A stretch of DNA of 64,000 bases from Tulasnella sp. 424 (lineage: Eukaryota; Basidiomycota; Agaricomycetes; Cantharellales; Tulasnellaceae): contig WSUB01000066.1 of the NCBI GenBank assembly GCA_019633425.1, forward strand, positions 1-64,000, given 5' to 3'. Of this stretch, positions 1-10,500 are shown piece by piece. A program made the position numbers and the translations under genes. The first letter of the stretch is position 1, and every line of letters starts with the position of its first letter. The notes below the pieces were generated by a model that saw nothing but the letters and a program-made list of their open reading frames with translations, ran no database searches and had not been told where the DNA came from.

Positions 1-116
1 TAACCTAACCTAACCTAACCTAACCTAACCTAACCTAACCTAACCTAACCTAACCTAACCTAACCTAACCTAACCTAGGCCAACATTAACCTAACCTAAC
101 CTAACCTAACCTAACC
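1..116. repeat. Telomere tract, (TAACC)n
   Basis: Fifteen perfect TAACC units occupy 1-75. An 11-base interruption follows (76-86), then six more units to 116. The C-rich strand reads 5' to 3' from base 1, as expected at a left chromosome end. The G-strand unit is TTAGG, one base shorter than the TTAGGG usual in filamentous fungi. The interruption suggests the inner six units are older or recombined telomere. That it is a telomere is very likely. That the pentamer is the organism's real unit rather than an assembly artefact is inferred from its perfect repetition. Confidence 0.95.
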
Positions 117-693
117 TTAAACAAAAATTGGTACATCTTATGTATTAAATATTTGTACCAGGCCACAACTTACTCCATGTTATTTCAATTGCTGGATCCC
201 TCAGAAACTAACAGGAAACTAAAGTCCCCCCTCCCTGAGCACTTTTCTCCCTCAGTTTTGCACGCCCCACCATGGGAGTACCACCATTCTGATCGTACAA
301 ATTAGCTCTATATTACTAGATAATAAAAAAAGGGGGTCAGGGGAGTCATGGAAGTTGACCTTACTCCCCCAGCCCCTTATAATGCGTGTTCCGCATCGCC
401 TCAAGGCTGGGCGGCACTCATCCAAACACCTTTTCGACAATTTCGCATAGCATGCAGTACATCGAAGAGAGAGTGATTAGAGTACTCTGGGACACTAGTC
501 ATTGTAGGCTGTATTGAAAATGCCGTTAGGTCGAGGGCCTAGCTCCAAGAATCGCAGGTCAATCCTCAGACTTCCGGAATTAATTTGGACGTGTCTTCTT
601 CGGCCGGATATCTTCCTTTACATCCCCACCAATCTCTTTTTCTTGTCTCCCTCCCTCCCCTCTCTTCCCCTCGCATAAACTTGTCCTCTAGCA
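117..693. other. Subtelomeric spacer
   Basis: No gene is seen here. The stretch is AT-richer just inside the telomere. It becomes strongly pyrimidine-rich at about 600-690, directly before the ARG5,6-like ATG, which resembles a surviving fungal core promoter. Confidence 0.6.
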
Positions 694-985
694 ATGCAAG
701 TTGCAGCCGCTCACCGTATTCCTTGCAGCCTCGCCACTAGAGATGCCGTCGCCGGCGCTTCCAGAGTGGTGTCGGCCTCGTTCGGCTCCACCAGGTCCAT
801 GCAGAGCTCCGCACAGCTCGCCCAAACTGACAGGGTAAACTTTTGTTGTCGTTGAGAGCGGTGAACATTAGTGGGCTGACCTCGATACGTTAGGATACTA
901 TCACACGGCTGTTGTATTCCATCGGTATCAAGCGCGAAGCCGAACGTTATCTAATTCTGTAAACAGCAAAGGCATCATTGTGTGC
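694..985 (+). pseudogene. ARG5,6: Truncated 5' end of ARG5,6 (acetylglutamate kinase / acetylglutamyl-phosphate reductase)
   Basis: An ATG at 694 opens a 47-codon exon (694-834) rich in Ala, Ser and Arg, like a mitochondrial presequence. A canonical intron follows (835-893, GTAAAC to GTTAG). Exon 2 begins at 894 and encodes DTITRLLYSIGIKREAERYL. This matches the conserved start of fungal mitochondrial acetylglutamate kinase, where a Thr-Ile-x-x-Leu-Leu-x-x-Ile-Gly-x-Lys-Arg-Glu segment precedes the kinase core. The frame ends at a TAA at 960-962. A +1 shifted frame then reads SVNSKG, which fits the next family residues, so an indel broke the gene. No kinase core or reductase domain follows. 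The family match is from memory. The alternative, a chance open exon, is unlikely given the splice sites and motif together. Confidence 0.68.
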
Positions 986-1529
986 CTTGACCATGCTCGT
1001 GCGGCGGTGAGCAGGCTGAGAGGAGTGGTAAAAAGAGACGTCGTAACGGAATCGAGGAGGGCGACGTGCGGGGGGACCGTTCGGCACAACAGAGCGGGAG
1101 AGGGAGGCCCTTCGTTAGATGTCGTGGGCAGTGTTTGGGACTCGGAGATGGAGGATGTGTGATGACTCGGCATCCCCATATCCAATCGGCGTCCCGATGA
1201 CAAGGTTAGGTTAATGTTAAGATCCGACGACCCAAGGTGAGGAGACGGGAACGCTGACAGATGCTGAGCTTAGGGAGTGCTAAGAGATTCCGAGGGAGCG
1301 TCAATCGATACAACGGGGACGCCAATAATTGGCGACGAGACCGAGGTTAACGGCGTCGTCAAAGAAAAGCAGCGATGAACTGGAAAATGATAACGAGAGG
1401 TTCGAGATCGTTGGCGAAAGGTTCGGGGACTCGGCGAAAGGTTTTCAAAGACGCCGGAGAGAGGGGTTAGCGGTTGGAATAGGCGGGAACGTTGATGAGC
1501 CGTGGATGTCGCGTTGAAAGGGCGGCGAA
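986..1529. other. Subtelomeric spacer with scattered GGGGACGCC copies
   Basis: No gene is recognised. A short interstitial telomere-like string, AGGTTAGGTTAA, lies near 1203-1214. A GGGGACGCC copy at 1315-1323 is followed by AATAATTGG and a sequence that recurs at 3700, showing that this element is the same family as the array at 2.9-3.7 kb. Confidence 0.6.
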
Positions 1530-2240
1530 CACAACCTAGCATTAGTTAGTCGCCGAGGTAAAGTTACGATGTAGTAACCAAGCACTTGAACAAAGGTTGG
1601 ATCGCTTACCCAGTCCTTCCTAAAAACTTCCGCGCCGCTGGTGCACCGGCGATGCGTCCGAAAATGCCGAACGAACGGCCGGGGGAGGGTCACGCGGTGG
1701 GACTGAAAGTGAAATGATTAGTTAGTAATCGAGCGCTTGAGGAATTCTTTGAATTGCTTACCATTTGCTTAATAGAAACTCCTCTAGCGCTGGCGGTAGT
1801 GCCTCCGAAGAGCCCGAACGAACTGCGTCGGAAGGTGGAGGTCATCGTGCGCAAAGCTCAAGGGAAGTAATTGAGTAATCCGGCAGTCAGAAAAAGCATT
1901 CCATTGCTTACCGAGTGGTGGGGCCTGCGGCACTGTGTCCAGGCGATGTCGAACGAACACTCCTGGCCCGGGGGGCGGGGGCTGGCGGAGCTGAGACTAA
2001 TTGAAAGCCCGAAAAAGATTTCTTCGCTTATCTGATTCTTCTTACGGCAGCTCTCCACTATTAATATTGGCGCCTGCGGTGCTGCTCAAGGAGCGGTCGT
2101 ACAAACGGTGTGGAATTGTCCGTTGATCGCCTTGAAGAGCGTCCTGCGGGTGCAGGCCGACGGAGCGTCGTTCTAATCAAAATACAAATGTAAGTAGTTA
2201 AATTCACAGGAAAACAACGCGAAACGCTTACCAGTTATCG
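1530..2240 (-). repeat. Array of intron-like modules with about 150-bp period
   Basis: On the minus strand GGTAAGC donor-like sites recur at 1604-1610, 1756-1762, 1906-1912 and 2226-2232, with a weaker one at 2026-2032. Perfect or near TACTAAC branch-like sites lie below the first two (1721-1727 and 1545-1551). Between them, exon-sized segments share a core CGAACGAAC (plus strand) at about 1669, 1814 and 1949. In one minus frame the first two read SFGIFGRIAGAP and SFGLFGGTTASA. This looks like the remains of a gene with repeated exons, or a tandem repeat carrying splice signals. I do not recognise the protein. Confidence 0.4.
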
Positions 2241-2904
2241 TTCACAGCTCTTAGGAGTATTACAAAGGCGTTTATAGGGATTTTCGATATCATCGTGTGG
2301 TAGCGGGAAGGCCGCTTGTGTCATAAAGCGTCGTTCTTATCAAATATCTTAGAGTCAGTGAGGTAACGCAGAAAGTGGGCGAAGTAAAACAGCTATACAT
2401 TATCTCGCCCAGCTCCTTCAAGTGCTACAAAAGCGTCCTTGGGTGACGAAGATCGACGGGGCTGAGCGCGTTGGGGGATCGATGCACGGTCGCGGTGCAT
2501 CTGCCGCACGTGGAAGTCCCAGAGTGAGTTACGCAAATTGGAAGCGAGGGGCGGAAAGACTCACTACTTAATCCCCATTTCTAGCATTCCCAAACACGAC
2601 GTGAAGACAATCGGGGGTCAAGCGGATTTTCGAGTTGGTGAAGTTCGCTCGGTTCGGATTGAAATATGTCGGGGTTGGACGGGGCGGGACACTGTCTATA
2701 AAGCAACCGCAGTAATGTTGCCCACCCGATACTTGGCTGTCGTTAACCGTGGAGTTGGTACATGCGAACGTTTATCTTTGGGTGGCGATGACAAGTGCAG
2801 TGGGCGTCTGTGGAGGGGACGACAAAGGTGTGAAACGGTGGCAAGGTGTCAGCAGGATGGGTTGAGCGATGAAATCAGCAAGGAGGAGAAGAACAACGAG
2901 GGGT
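2241..2904. other. Subtelomeric spacer
   Basis: Two segments (about 2246-2300 and 2409-2455) share a CAGCTCYT...TACAAARGCGT pattern, perhaps weaker members of the upstream array. A 162-codon plus frame across 2538-3026 is open mostly because the repeat lacks stops. No domain is seen. Confidence 0.4.
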
Positions 2905-3853
2905 GGGGACGCCAACGGCTGGTGTTCGATGGCCATCGGGTGGGCGAGCGGAAAAGGGAGGGGACACTGTTGATGGAAAAGAGACGGGGACAAACAAACG
3001 GGACGCTAAAAGTGTGCGGCGCGTGACAGGATGAGGGAACGCTTGTTGGGACGCCTAAGGATTGGAGGAGTGCAGTGCTGGGACGCCAAAAGAAGGTTCG
3101 TGACGTCATGTGGGGACGTTTATTGCCACCAATGTTGGCATGCCAAGACGGAAGGCGAACGGCGTCTCCCTAGGGGACGCCCATGCGAAGAGTGTGTCGG
3201 CGGGTATAGGGACGCCAATGGCCATAGGGAACGAGCGGGGACGCCAAAAGGTGAGGTGTTATGTAAGCAGTGACGGGGATGTTGAACGGGGGACGGCGAA
3301 AAGGAGGATTTGTGATATTATTTGGGGACGCTGATGGAATTCCCGATGAAAGTGGGGACGCTAATGGATACTGAGGGGACGCTTATCGGGCGGAGAGGGG
3401 ATGTTCGACGAGGGGACGCTGTTCGGTGCAACGGTGCTGGAGAGGGGGATGCTAATGACGCCGACTTGTTGGGATTGTGATTTTATTTGGGGGCGTTTAT
3501 GGACTTTGTTGGATGTCGTGCACGGAGGTCTTGGGCGAGGGAAGAGGTGTGATGTCATCGGGGGGACGCTGATCGAGACAGGGATGTCGACGACGGAAGG
3601 CGAGGAGAAGCCCGGGGGAGCTAATGAATGCTGAGGGGACGCCAGAGAGGTACAGAGGGGACGCCAGAGAGGTGTAGAGGGGACGCCGATGCATGTAGAG
3701 GGGACGCCAATAATTGGTGACGAAACTGCGGGTAACAGCGTGCACTACGGTTTCGTCCCGCAGAACTGGATCTTGTTTCTGTCATTCTGCAGGAACTAGA
3801 CCAGGAATCGCTTAGGTAAGACCACCGTTGGAATCGTACGATCAAGGGCTATA
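2905..3853. repeat. Degenerate GGGGACGCC repeat field A, with a 22-bp minisatellite core
   Basis: The motif GGGGACGCY, usually followed by RATGG or CAGAG, recurs at about 2905, 3000, 3048, 3080, 3112, 3173, 3209, 3237, 3324, 3354, 3375, 3412, 3562, 3635, 3657, 3679 and 3700. The last four are spaced 22, 22 and 21 bp and form a clean tandem core. The outer ones are spaced irregularly. The field ends in a 24-base segment (3830-3853) that recurs at the end of field B (7182-7205) with about 20 matches, so both fields derive from one element. No coding capacity is convincing. Confidence 0.75.
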
Positions 3854-4389
3854 CGTTAGTACTATTTAAAATTGGGTTCGGCTTGTTGAAGTTTCTCTGT
3901 TATTCGATGTACGGCAAGGGGAATCGAGGTGGTCCACCTTGGGTGAAATTTATCAGCCGCGGTCGGCGATTGTTTTAATAAGGCTAGGGATAAAAATCGG
4001 AGCTGAAAGGCAGGGCAACTTGACTAACTTCCTTCTTTATTAGGTAAAAACTGGGTACTGAGCGCATTGAGGATTAGACGCGGCAGTAAGTACCCCTGGC
4101 CGCGGCCCGCCGCCGCAGGTCAAAGACCTGATCTAGGTAATGCAAAACGAAATCGACTGACGAATAACACTCCCTAACCGCCTATCTTAGCACCTGAACT
4201 GGCTATGGGAACGGAGGAAGTGCTTATTCGACACGACGCGCGGACACCCTGCGGCGGTTCAAATCGAAGTTCAGGGTATTAGGCAATTTGCCGTCAAGGA
4301 TGCCACATTATCCGATGCATCACAAAGAATGTATAAAGTTGCGAGCAACAGTAGACACAAGCTTAAGGAAGTCCCAACGTAGTATCTTT
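3854..4389. other. Spacer downstream of the esterase gene
   Basis: No gene is seen. A B-box-like GGTTCAAATC at about 4255 has no matching A box or cloverleaf, so it was not called a tRNA. Confidence 0.5.
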
Positions 4390-5953
4390 CTAGAGACATT
4401 GGGAGTAATAAGCTATTGGGAACTGAGGTAAGTATTTGTTTTACAATGGGTCCCGAGGTCAACGTACCGTTGGAATACTTGCAAGTGAATGGAGCCGCGC
4501 AGACGGTCGGACCAGTCCATTGTAGTCCTAATCATGTGAATTTAATCAGCGTAAACGTCAATCAGCGGCAACGGTCAACGAACCTCCGCATTGACCTGTG
4601 ATGAGAAAAATAGGACCCTATCAGCATCGCTCTCAACGCTAAAATGATCCAGTGCGTACCGTATTGTACCTGAGTTCCGCCTCCTCCGGCCGCCGTTGTC
4701 GTAGTCTTAGGGGTCGTAGTTGTTCCACCAATGCCAGTGGTCGTGGTCGGGGTTGTTCCACCAGTGGTGACGCAGCTAGGGCCGCCGGAAGTGATTCCAA
4801 ACCATTGCAGGTCGATGCTCTCGTGGACGGGAACAGTGTGGCCAACTCCGGAAGCCGAGTAGGCTTGTACGACGCAACCATAGGTGGTGTGAGTGTAGCC
4901 GGACTGGGGATCATTCTGTGTGGTAGTTGTTGCGGTGGTCGATTGGCCGAGAACGTTGGTCCACTCGTTAATTTCTTGTTGGAAGTTAGCATAGTACAAG
5001 GTTGTGTCGCTTGTATCGGAGATTGATTAGGGGAGACTAGATGAAGTCTATCGATGGTACTCACGCGGTTCCGTGCCAGAGCATCATTCTAGGCCGAGGT
5101 CCCGAGTACCCGGGATAGGCAGCGCGGACAAGGTCACCCTAAAGAAATCAGATTAGCGAATAAAGTAGAGCAATTTGAGCAACAGCAGCAATTACCCATT
5201 GCTGTGGGGTCTTGGAAGTTTGACCGTTGGCACAAGCGCTGTTCCAGTCGCTGCTGCCAGCGAAACAACCGAAAGGCACGCCGGAGTAGGCGGAGGCAGC
5301 TTGGAAAAGATTGGGATACTTGAAAAGGGCGCAATAAATAAGGCGACTTTCTGATCCAACTGAACGAAGCTCACAGAACCAGCCATGACGTTCGTCATCA
5401 TAGCACCGGACGACGTGCCAGTAACAAAGACGCGGCCTGAGTCAACCCCCCAGGTACTGATGGCGTACGTGATCATCGAAGCGATGCCTTGAGAATCACC
5501 GCCACCGTTGTGCGATAAAGTTTGAGGTCTGAGTGCAAGAGAGGATTTATTTAATAATTCATTTTGATGGATACTTCGACCAGCACTTACGTGTTAACGT
5601 CGAAGCATTTGCCGCTTCGAGGCGAGTCAGGATAGATGACGATGTACCCGTAAGTGTCAGCGAGAGTGGCGTATTGCGTGCCGCTGAAATATGCCTGGGC
5701 CGATCCCGTGCAGTAGTGGATAGCCACGATAAGAGCTGGCTTGGCCGCGACCTTAGAAGGCTTATAGTAATAGAAGCCTGTCTCGCGAAAGGTACTTAGT
5801 GCATCCGTGAACGGTACAACTTGGCATGCTGCACGTACCGACGTTGTTCGGATTAGCTCCAAAACCGCCGGAGACCTGTTGAAGGGAACCGGCAGCAGCG
5901 TTGGCGCCGATAACAGCAGCCAAGGTTGCAAAGAGAGTCTTGAAAGATACCAT
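4390..5953 (-). CDS. Secreted CE1/PHB-depolymerase-type esterase with C-terminal CBM1
   Basis: Predicted 365-residue secreted enzyme of the acetylxylan/feruloyl esterase (PHB depolymerase-like) family, likely deacylating plant cell-wall polysaccharide. It starts at ATG 5953 with a signal peptide (MVSFKTLFATLAAVIGANA), then an alpha/beta hydrolase domain. YYYKPSK, AIHYCTGSA and VIYPDS are family landmarks, and GTSSG carries the nucleophile serine. A Thr/Gly-rich linker leads to a fungal cellulose-binding module (QYGQCGG..WTGPTVCAAPFTC..YYSQCL). Nine exons fit: 5839-5953, 5591-5777, 5375-5528, 5196-5318, 5065-5138, 4660-5009, 4584-4595, 4468-4527 and 4390-4412. The 12-nt exon encodes part of QCGG, and its donor is GTTCGT. 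The frame is intact throughout. The gene sits alone between two GGGGACGCC fields. Substrate (acetyl versus feruloyl) cannot be told from sequence. Confidence 0.92.
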
Positions 5954-6625
5954 GGTTTATCGTGAGCTTGGTTGTGCTTGTTGAAAATTGACGTTTCAAA
6001 GTCGTGGTTTTATAGTCGAGAAATATGTAGCGTCGAAGCTTGTTGCCCCATGCTGATCGACCCCGTCCCCGACAGCCACGCCGAGAATCATCCTTTCCGA
6101 AACAAGCAAAAAGTCATCTGATGCGCGTCGTTCAGGTTTCCTGAGACATTCTCTGGCTTCTCTTAAGCCCATACATTTTTTATGAATGGTCGGTCCGACG
6201 AACAGGGTTCGACCGGCATACCTCCGATTTGGTTTCACACTCGCTGCTCTACTAATTCTCCCCTTCCTTGGCTAGCAAATATCTCCATATGGAGTTTCTG
6301 CGACAAATACGCCTCAAGTGTGTTCCGGAAGGGGAAGATCTACGTGTTGGCCAACGATCCCGAAAGTTTCCCTAGTATCTCCGGTGAACCATTCACTTGG
6401 CATTTTTGGGGTACTCGGCACACATCGCCAAGCGCGAACTTATTTATAGACGTACGGGACGGCTCGGAGGAGACAGAATCTGACAGGATACGTCGAAGCT
6501 GTCGTAGGTCACTTGAACGGGATTTTTGCGAGGTTACTGGGCAGGAAGGGATATCGAAGGTGCGGAGGACGCTTGTGTACCTAATTGTTAGTGGCGTTGA
6601 CGATATGAACGGTGAGGTTGGTCGA
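5954..6625. other. Upstream region of the esterase gene
   Basis: Presumed promoter side of the minus-strand esterase. No second gene is recognised. Open frames here run into repeat field B. Confidence 0.5.
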
Positions 6626-7205
6626 GGGGAACGCCGAAGGGGTAATGGCCGTAAAGCACGGGACAGGTATTGGTGTTGAGGGGGACGTTGATGCATGATT
6701 TGTCGACAGGTGCTGACAAAGTGCGGCGTGAAGGTGTTTGTTGGGGTTTGTCGAGCCGAAGGGACGCCGATCCCTGCCGGTCTATATGATGCCGGGGTAG
6801 CATGAGTTTGGGGAGTGGTGACGCTAAAAGAAGGCAGAGGAAAGGGAATGCCTGTATATGGTGTGGGACGCCGATGGCCCCATAAGGAAAGATGGGGATG
6901 CCGAGGCTTTTGAGGAGACGTTTTTGGGACAACGGTGCAAGTGCTATGTAACATGTCGCAGACGAAAGATAATGCTAATGAAGGAGGAGATGTCACAGTC
7001 GACGACGGAATGTAGTAAGGAGAAAACGGGACTCTAATGGCCAGAGAGGGGACGCCGTTTTCCTCGGTTATCACATCAGCGCGACAAAGCGTCCCTTTAG
7101 GGAAATGGTTGGGGGACCTCAATCTTGTTGCCCCCATATCTCAAGAGCCAGGCGGCTGATCGCCGAGGTGAGGATACGGTCGGAATCGCACAATAAAGGG
7201 CTACA
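6626..7205. repeat. Degenerate GGGGACGCC repeat field B
   Basis: Diverged copies (GGGGAACGCC, GGGGGACGTTGATG, GGGACGCCGAT, GGGGATGCCGAG, GGGGACGCCG) occur between 6626 and 7056. The closing segment at 7182-7205 matches the end of field A. A long minus frame spanning 6340-7137 is an artefact of stop-poor repeat and shows no domain. Confidence 0.65.
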
Positions 7206-7570
7206 ATTTGATATAGCTAGAGGTTCCACTCATTAAGCTTTAAAAGACTGCTTCGAATATAAATGAGAAGTACAAAAATTACTGCATTTGTTCAAGCCAG
7301 AGAGTGCCACAATGCGCTGTAAGGTTCACATCACCCGTGGCCCTAGAAGGATTGCTTGCAGCTCGGTTTAGTGGACAGTGTTCAATAAGTAGATATTTCA
7401 CTTATGGGATCAAGGGGACACGGGCGATCACGGGAGACTGGAAAGGAGCATTTCATAAATTGACTTCTTAATGGTTTCGAAATCGCGTCCACTCCAAAAA
7501 GCCGACTATCAAGGTAGCGGGAACCCCCCTCTCCCCCCCCCCCAGGATGAAGCAGCAACAGTACATACAT
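7206..7570. other. Spacer
   Basis: No gene is seen. This is the 3' side of the ABC transporter, and it contains a short C run at about 7530-7542. Confidence 0.5.
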
Positions 7571-10500
7571 TCAACCCAGGTTTTTCGCTGAACATGCGGC
7601 CAGGAGTTCCTCAAAATGCCCACTCTTTAAGCACATATTACGAAAAACTCCTCCCTCACGCTCGATGAGGTTAAAAGGCGCGTCAAATTCGACAACGCGA
7701 CCCTGGTCGAGGACGATGAGTCGATCATAATCGATGATCTGTCGAGGTTCTGATCAGATCCCACATTGATTTCAAGGAGGAGGGAGCACTCACTGTGCGG
7801 ATGCGGTGCGCTATGGTTATAAGCAACGAGTTAGAAAACTCCTCTCGAACTGTCCGTTGAACCAGGGCGTCGGTGTGAAAGTCTATTGAACTTGTAGCTT
7901 CATCCTACCCACAGCATCTATCAGTGCTTTCGAGAAACTCGGTGCAGAAGTACTCTTACCATGATAATGACGGAACTCCTCCGAAGAAGGGCCCGGGCCA
8001 TGGCGATCAATTGCCTCTGGCCTTGGGAAAAGTTCGCTCCTCCGGCGCTGACCTTGAAGTCTAATCCAATGACGTGCTTCTGATCGTCATACTGCGTTGT
8101 TCCGGTCTTCGTTGTTGCTACCGAAGCCGTCTCTACCTCCTCAGACTGCATTCTTTCGTGGATAGACACGGGGCGGGAGGTACGACGTGATGCTGGTGCG
8201 CTGCTGTTGATGTGCACACGTTCCAAGGCATCCAAACACTCCTCGTCCGAATGGTTGTTGAACGGATCCAGGTTCTCCCTTATGGTACCGGAGAAGAGAA
8301 CAGCGTCTTGGGGGATAATGGTCTTTCACGTTGCCAGGGAAATGAGTGTATGTATCCCAACAATGCAAGAAGCACTTACGACGCGAGAACGCAAGTCTTG
8401 GAGGCCAATGGTCGATATATCGATTCCGTCGATGATGATCCTTCCACTTGAGGGATCGACAAAGCGTAAGAGCGCCATTGCCAGGGTGCTCTTCCCGGAT
8501 CCCGTTCGTCCGAGTAGTCCGATTCTCTCCTTTGGCTTCAGTTGGAATGAAACATCATGCAAAACAGCAGGAAGTTCGGGAGAGTATCGGATAACCAAGT
8601 CTTCAACCACGATCAATTGGTTTGATTCGGAACTTGGCCAATAAGCCGGCACCCGATTGGACTCGATGATTGCGGCCGGTTCCTGAGGTAGGTCAAGGTA
8701 TTCCACAACTCGCTCAACGCTATTGAGATCCACTAAACAAAGGTAAGTTATTTCCCTGCTCAGACGTCGCAGATCGTGGCAAAACCTTACTCTCAAGTTG
8801 CGTCACCATGCGACATGCCCCTGAGGAGACACGCCATAAGAATCGCGTCGGGCTAGCGCGAAGTGCACGTTACTTACAGTACACCGCCATCGTGAATGCC
8901 ATTGCTGAGGTAATGGTGAGACCCGCAAGCCCAGCATCAAGTCGAGCAAGAGCGAAAAGCGTGGCCAAAAGTGTTGATAGAGCGCCAAGCGTGTCGAAGC
9001 AAAGCAAAAGCCATCGGTTTGTCATCCAGAAGGAGTACCACCTGCTCAGAAAGGGTGGTAAGAAGACTGCTCCATAACAATCTTCACGGTCACGTACATT
9101 TTAGTGGTCAAGTCGATCTTCCCGTGTGTAGTATCAACGAACCTCTTCTCTTTGCCAAAAGCTCGGACTGTTACCAAACCCTCTAGCATGTCCCCGAAAG
9201 CTGCAAAAATCGGGCTTCTGGTCGTACTCTCCATCCTTCGCAACGATCGTCCCGTGATGATGTAACCATAGGAAAGCCGGTAGTAAGAGTATGCGATAAG
9301 GCAGGCCGGAAGGAAGAATTGTGGCAGGAAAATTACCACAGTCAAGAGGGACGCGATGAACGTTGCCACCCACAACGAGCTACTACGAAGACTACCGCTG
9401 AGTGACGAGTCAACAGTTTCAACGTCCTTGGAGAACCGGTTTAGAATTCGGCCGGTGGGGGTGGTGTCGAAGAAACGCATTGGTGATCCCACAACTGCAT
9501 CCAAAAGTCTCTTGAAGAGTACTTTTGATGCCCTGTGGTGTAAGCCGGTAAGCCGAGGCCCTAGCATTCGAGATCTTGAACTCACTTGTAAGAACCCCAA
9601 TACTGCACGATGCTGTTGCTCATGCTGACAAATGCCGCAAACACCCCAATTCCAGCGTATATCCCGACATAGAACAGAGGATGTTCTTGAGCAGATGGCA
9701 ATTCAGGTATTTCGGGGAGGAATGTGGCTTTTCGGATGTCGGAGATAAGTCCTTGTAATGCCGAAGAAGACACCAAATCATGGGATCTGGTGTCCGAGTG
9801 GTCGATACCGTACCATGACACCGAGTAGAGGTTCGAGTAAACGAAATCTCCGTGATAGTGCTCTCCCCAGATTTTGATCCACAGCTTCTCCACGATTCTG
9901 ACGCCCTGAAATGTGGCAGAGCTGAGCCTCGACTCCAACGCAGTGGTTTCTAGATCCTCATACCTGGTACCCGGCAGCGAAAATCAAAAGCCATATCCAT
10001 GTAAACCAACCAGCTGCGTCGAGATATGTTTTGTAGATTTTCCATTGCACGTTACCCTTCGCTCGCTCTTCGTCCTTCACGAGTTTTCTGACTTTCTTCT
10101 TCGACGAAGGGGCCTGGGTCAAGACGGCGGTCGCATCCGCGTCCACTCTGGCGTGGTCAGGTCCAGATAGAGTTTCTTCGATCTCCTTCTCTACCGCAAC
10201 AGCTTCTGCTATGGTCTCCGCATCGTCCGACGGAGTCTTGGTACCATGGTCGGTCCGCTCGAGTTCAGAGTCTTCGAGAATCCTGTCGAGCACGCCTTGG
10301 TCTTCAAGATCCTTAATGTGTCCTTTGGTGTCTACACGACCGTCCAGCATGCGGACTAGATAGTTGGCAGCAGGTCTGACCAGGTCGACGTGATGGGTGA
10401 CTAGAATCTATGAGACGAATTCAGGTGTCCAACATATAGGTGTACAAACGGCGACAAGCTTACGCAAGTGCGTTCTTGCATCAATGGACCGAGAAGAATG

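Noticed and set aside
2538..3026. 162-codon plus-strand frame
   Set aside because: Overlaps the edge of repeat field A; composition follows the repeat and no family is seen.
4240..4275. tRNA-like B box GGTTCAAATC
   Set aside because: No A box, acceptor stem or anticodon arm can be paired around it.
6340..7137. 265-codon minus-strand frame
   Set aside because: It spans the GGGGACGCC repeat field, has no domain, and is open because the repeat is stop-poor in that frame.
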